Assembly: GCA_013373085.1 (NCBI GenBank)
Contig: JABXIM010000057.1
Location: 1-64,000, forward strand
DNA from: Oceanospirillaceae bacterium
GTDB lineage: Bacteria; Pseudomonadota; Gammaproteobacteria; Pseudomonadales; Balneatricaceae
Length of the DNA: 64,000 nt
Direction of reading: 5' to 3'
Shown: positions 61,467 through 64,000 of the stretch, piece after piece
Layout of the letters: each line of letters begins with the position of its first letter
Numbering within the stretch: the first letter of the stretch is position 1
Notes under the pieces: generated by a model
Seen by the model: the letters and a program-made list of their open reading frames with translations, nothing else
What the model was told of the DNA's origin: nothing
Database searches by the model: none
Program-made: the position numbers and the translations under genes

Positions 61467-62963
61467 TCACTTCATGGTGGGCATGGAGAACTCGGCGCCT
61501 TCGCGTACCCCGGCCGAAGGCCAGCGCTGGGTCACCGTTTTGCGCTTGGTATAGAAACGCACGGCGTCGGGGCCGTAGGCATGCAGGTCTCCAAACAGCG
61601 AGCGCTTCCAGCCGCCGAAGCTGTGGTAGGCCACGGGTACCGGCAGCGGCACGTTGATCCCGACCATGCCGACCTGGATGTGGTCGGAGAAGTAGCGCGC
61701 CGCCTCGCCGTCGCGGGTAAAGATACAGGTACCGTTGCCGTATTCGTGGGCATCGATCAGATCCATCGCTTCCTGCATGGTTTTAACACGGACCACCTGC
61801 AGCACCGGACCGAATATTTCCTCCTTATAGCTCACCATCTCCGGGGTCACGTTGTCGATCAGGGTGCCGCCGACGAAGAAGCCTTTTTCGTAGCCCTCGA
61901 CCCGGGGGCTGCGACCATCGACAACCACCACTGCGCCTTGCTCTTCCGCTTTGTTGATATAGCCCACCACCTTGTCCTGGTGTTGCTTGGTGATTACCGG
62001 ACCGAAATCATTGCTATTGTCGGTATAAGCCCCGACCTTGAGGGTCTTCATCGCCTGCTGCATCTTGGCGACCAGCGCATCGGCGGCGGCATCACCGACC
62101 GCAACGGCCACCGACAGCGCCATACAGCGCTCGCCGGACGAGCCGAAGGCGGCACCGAGCAGCTGATTGACGGCATTGTCCATGTCGGCGTCGGGCATCA
62201 CGATGGCGTGGTTCTTGGCGCCCCCCAGGGCCTGGCAGCGCTTGCCGTTGGCGTTCGCCGTCGAATAGATATATTCGGCAATCGGCGTCGAGCCGACGAA
62301 GCTGACCGCCTGTATCCGCTCGTCGTGAAGCAGCGTGTCGACCGCTTCCTTGTCACCGTTGACGACGCTCAGTACGCCGTCCGGCAAGCCCGCTTCCTGC
62401 AGCAGCTGGGCAATGAATAGCGTCGAGCTGGGGTCACGCTCGGAGGGCTTGAGTACAAAGCAGTTGCCGCAGACGAGGGCCATCGGGTACATCCACAGCG
62501 GTACCATTGCCGGGAAGTTGAACGGGGTGATGCCCGCGACCACGCCCAGGGGCTGGAATTCGCTCCAGGAGTCGATATTCGGTCCGACGTTTTTGCTGTG
62601 CTCTCCCTTGAGCAGCTCGGGGGCGCCGCAGGCGTACTCGACGTTCTCGATACCCCGCTGTAGCTCGCCAGCGGCATCGTGGGCAATCTTGCCGTGCTCT
62701 TCACCGATCATCTGGCAGATCTTGTCGGCATTCTGCTCCAGCAGTTCCTTGAACCTGAACATCACCCGTGCGCGCTTGATGGCCGGGGTATTGCGCCAGG
62801 CGGGATAGGCGGCCTGTGCGGCCGCGATGGCCTGCTCCACGGTGGCCTTGGAGGCCAGATCGACCTGCTTGCTGGCCTCACCGGTGGCGGGATTGAAAAC
62901 GTCCTGGCTGCGGGTGCCTTCGGTGATGATTTCGCCGTTGATCAAATGTCCGACCGTGTTCAT
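61467..62963 (-). CDS. mmsA: CoA-acylating methylmalonate-semialdehyde dehydrogenase
   Basis: A 498-residue aldehyde dehydrogenase of the CoA-acylating branch. GHLINGEIITEGTRSQDVFNPATGE, MIGEEHGKIAHDAAGELQRGIENVEYA, PLGVVAGITPFNFPAMVPLWMYPMALVCGNCFVLKPSE and the catalytic Cys in GAAFGSSGERCMALSVAV are diagnostic of MmsA. It converts methylmalonate or malonate semialdehyde to propionyl- or acetyl-CoA. The iron-type alcohol dehydrogenase upstream on the same strand could supply the semialdehyde from a hydroxy acid. The unit ends at a strong terminator. Confidence 0.94.
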   Translation of the reverse strand: MNTVGHLINGEIITEGTRSQDVFNPATGEASKQVDLASKATVEQAIAAAQAAYPAWRNTPAIKRARVMFRFKELLEQNADKICQMIGEEHGKIAHDAAGELQRGIENVEYACGAPELLKGEHSKNVGPNIDSWSEFQPLGVVAGITPFNFPAMVPLWMYPMALVCGNCFVLKPSERDPSSTLFIAQLLQEAGLPDGVLSVVNGDKEAVDTLLHDERIQAVSFVGSTPIAEYIYSTANANGKRCQALGGAKNHAIVMPDADMDNAVNQLLGAAFGSSGERCMALSVAVAVGDAAADALVAKMQQAMKTLKVGAYTDNSNDFGPVITKQHQDKVVGYINKAEEQGAVVVVDGRSPRVEGYEKGFFVGGTLIDNVTPEMVSYKEEIFGPVLQVVRVKTMQEAMDLIDAHEYGNGTCIFTRDGEAARYFSDHIQVGMVGINVPLPVPVAYHSFGGWKRSLFGDLHAYGPDAVRFYTKRKTVTQRWPSAGVREGAEFSMPTMK

Positions 62964-63052
62964 GTTATTTTCCTGTTATTAGTTGGTGCGGGTAGCTTGA
63001 TGGCTGCCCTGTTTTACAAAGGGTGGATCGAAGCAAAGCTATAAAATCCGAG

Positions 63053-64000
63053 TTACCAGAGCTGCTTGTAGATCTCCACGACCTGTTCGGCGCTGGGTAC
63101 ACGGGGATTGTTGTTGGGAGAACCCGAGGCCAGAGCCTGCTCGGCCATGGTCGGCAGCAGATCAAAAAACGCCTGGCGTTCAATGCCGAACTGGGCCGGC
63201 GTCGGCACCTTCAGCTCATCGTTAAGGGCGACCAGCTCCTCTAGCAACTTCCTGTTGGCCTGCTCGTCGCTGTCCTGCTCGCTGGCCACACCGATGGCGC
63301 GGGCGCAGTCGGCATATCGTTCGGGCGCGGCCGGAATCGAGAACGCGGTGACACTGGGCAGCAGCATGGCGTTGGACAGGCCATGGGGCACATGAAAAGC
63401 TGCTCCGATGGGGCGACTCATGCCGTGCACCAGGGCGACCGAGGCATTGGAGAACGCCACGCCGGCCAGGGTGGAGCCCAGCATCATCGCCTCGCGGGCA
63501 TCCTTGTCGGAACCCTCATGGTAAGCGCGGCGCAAATTCGGTCCGATCAGGCGCATCGCCGACAGTGCCTGGCTGTCACTATACGGATTGGCCTTCTGAC
63601 TGACATAGGCTTCGATGGCATGCGTCAGGGCATCGATACCGGTATCGGCGGTAATGCGCGGTGGCAGGCTGAGGGTCAGGTTAAAGTCGATCAGGGTCGC
63701 AATCGGCATGAAGCCAATACCGACGCAGAGCATCTTCTCGTCAGTCGTTTCATCGGTAATGATGGTGAAACGGGTCACTTCGGAGCCCGTTCCGGCGGTA
63801 GTCGGCACCGCAATGATCGGCAACCCGGCTTCGAGCACCACACGGGGAAACTTGTAATCCCGCATCGTGCCGCCGTGCTTGGCCAGGATCGAGATCGCCT
63901 TGGCGCTGTCGATCGGACTTCCGCCACCGAGGGCGATGATGCAGTCATAGTCGCCGTGACGGACTTTATCGACGCCGGCCTGAATCGAGCTGACAGTCGG
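63053..64000 (-). CDS. Iron-containing alcohol dehydrogenase, partial at the window edge
   Basis: The frame stays open to base 64000; 315 codons plus the stop are visible. CIIALGGGSPIDSAKAI is the NAD-binding loop of type III (iron) alcohol dehydrogenases, AVPTTAGTGSEVTRF is the second signature, and the metal ligands lie in DTGIDALTHAIEAYVS and VHGMSRPIGAAFHVPHGLSNAMLLP (three His). An internal ATG at 63865 is not the start. It lies 89 bp upstream of mmsA in the same direction, so the pair probably oxidises an alcohol or hydroxy acid to an aldehyde and then to an acyl-CoA. Confidence 0.92.
   Translation of the reverse strand, partial: PTVSSIQAGVDKVRHGDYDCIIALGGGSPIDSAKAISILAKHGGTMRDYKFPRVVLEAGLPIIAVPTTAGTGSEVTRFTIITDETTDEKMLCVGIGFMPIATLIDFNLTLSLPPRITADTGIDALTHAIEAYVSQKANPYSDSQALSAMRLIGPNLRRAYHEGSDKDAREAMMLGSTLAGVAFSNASVALVHGMSRPIGAAFHVPHGLSNAMLLPSVTAFSIPAAPERYADCARAIGVASEQDSDEQANRKLLEELVALNDELKVPTPAQFGIERQAFFDLLPTMAEQALASGSPNNNPRVPSAEQVVEIYKQLW

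Overview
The window looks like chromosomal DNA of a GC-rich, probably marine gammaproteobacterium, perhaps of the Oceanospirillales type. The hints are a cysI-like sulfite reductase overlapping a DUF934 gene, a cyanide-insensitive cytochrome bd operon with a DUF2474 micro-subunit, many TRAP/ABC/sodium-coupled transporters, and many LysR, TetR, MarR, AraC, LuxR and MocR regulators. No rRNA, tRNA or CRISPR array was found. The taxonomic call is inference only.

Layout. 0-1.2 kb: end of a meta-cleavage operon (hydratase tail, 4-oxalocrotonate tautomerase) running into a decayed IS66 transposase. 1.2-2.5 kb: non-coding DNA with two near-identical terminators, a hexamer repeat and a diverged duplication. 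2.5-9 kb: a one-direction cluster of TRAP transporter, CoA-transferase, HMG-CoA-lyase-like aldolase, LysR and VOC protein. 9.2-12.9 kb: PEP carboxylase and a glycerate-dehydrogenase-like enzyme. 14-18 kb: MFS transporter and amidohydrolase, divergent from a TetR regulator with a near-perfect palindromic operator. 18-24 kb: TorF-type porin, orphan tautomerase, a CobW GTPase overlapping a second amidohydrolase, and a divergent LysR. 24-28 kb: LuxR-type regulator divergent from a class III transaminase and an NhaC-family antiporter.

28.4-44.8 kb is the most interesting part. It is a catabolic island bounded by an IS110 remnant on the left and by a group II intron remnant and an integrase fragment on the right. 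It carries a DUF2848 enzyme, a sodium symporter broken by one amber codon, a complete Liv-type ABC transporter, an IscS-type cysteine desulfurase, a cupin, an amidase, a flavin reductase and an HpaB-type FADH2-dependent phenol monooxygenase, and it ends with a MarR regulator. The same 21-bp motif (TTAGCTT, 7 nt, AAGCTAA, with variants) occurs in front of all five transcription units, including marR. I read this as a MarR-controlled regulon for uptake and hydroxylation of an aromatic, possibly an amide. The substrate is unknown.

44.8-53.5 kb: a MetF-like reductase, the cioAB/DUF2474 oxidase operon with ccoG, a divergent MocR regulator, and cysI-DUF934. 53.8-61.3 kb is a decay zone: an orphan TRAP binding protein, a P450-reductase relic whose 5' end and that of the divergent LysR gene appear to have been lost in one deletion, IS3 remnants, a relaxase-like tail, a thioesterase fragment and a GNAT toxin-like tail, mixed with apparently intact cupin/AraC and GNAT genes. 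61.4-64 kb: mmsA and an iron-type alcohol dehydrogenase running off the edge.

The overall picture is a row of separately acquired small-molecule catabolic modules, each with its own regulator and transporter and often separated by mobile-element debris.
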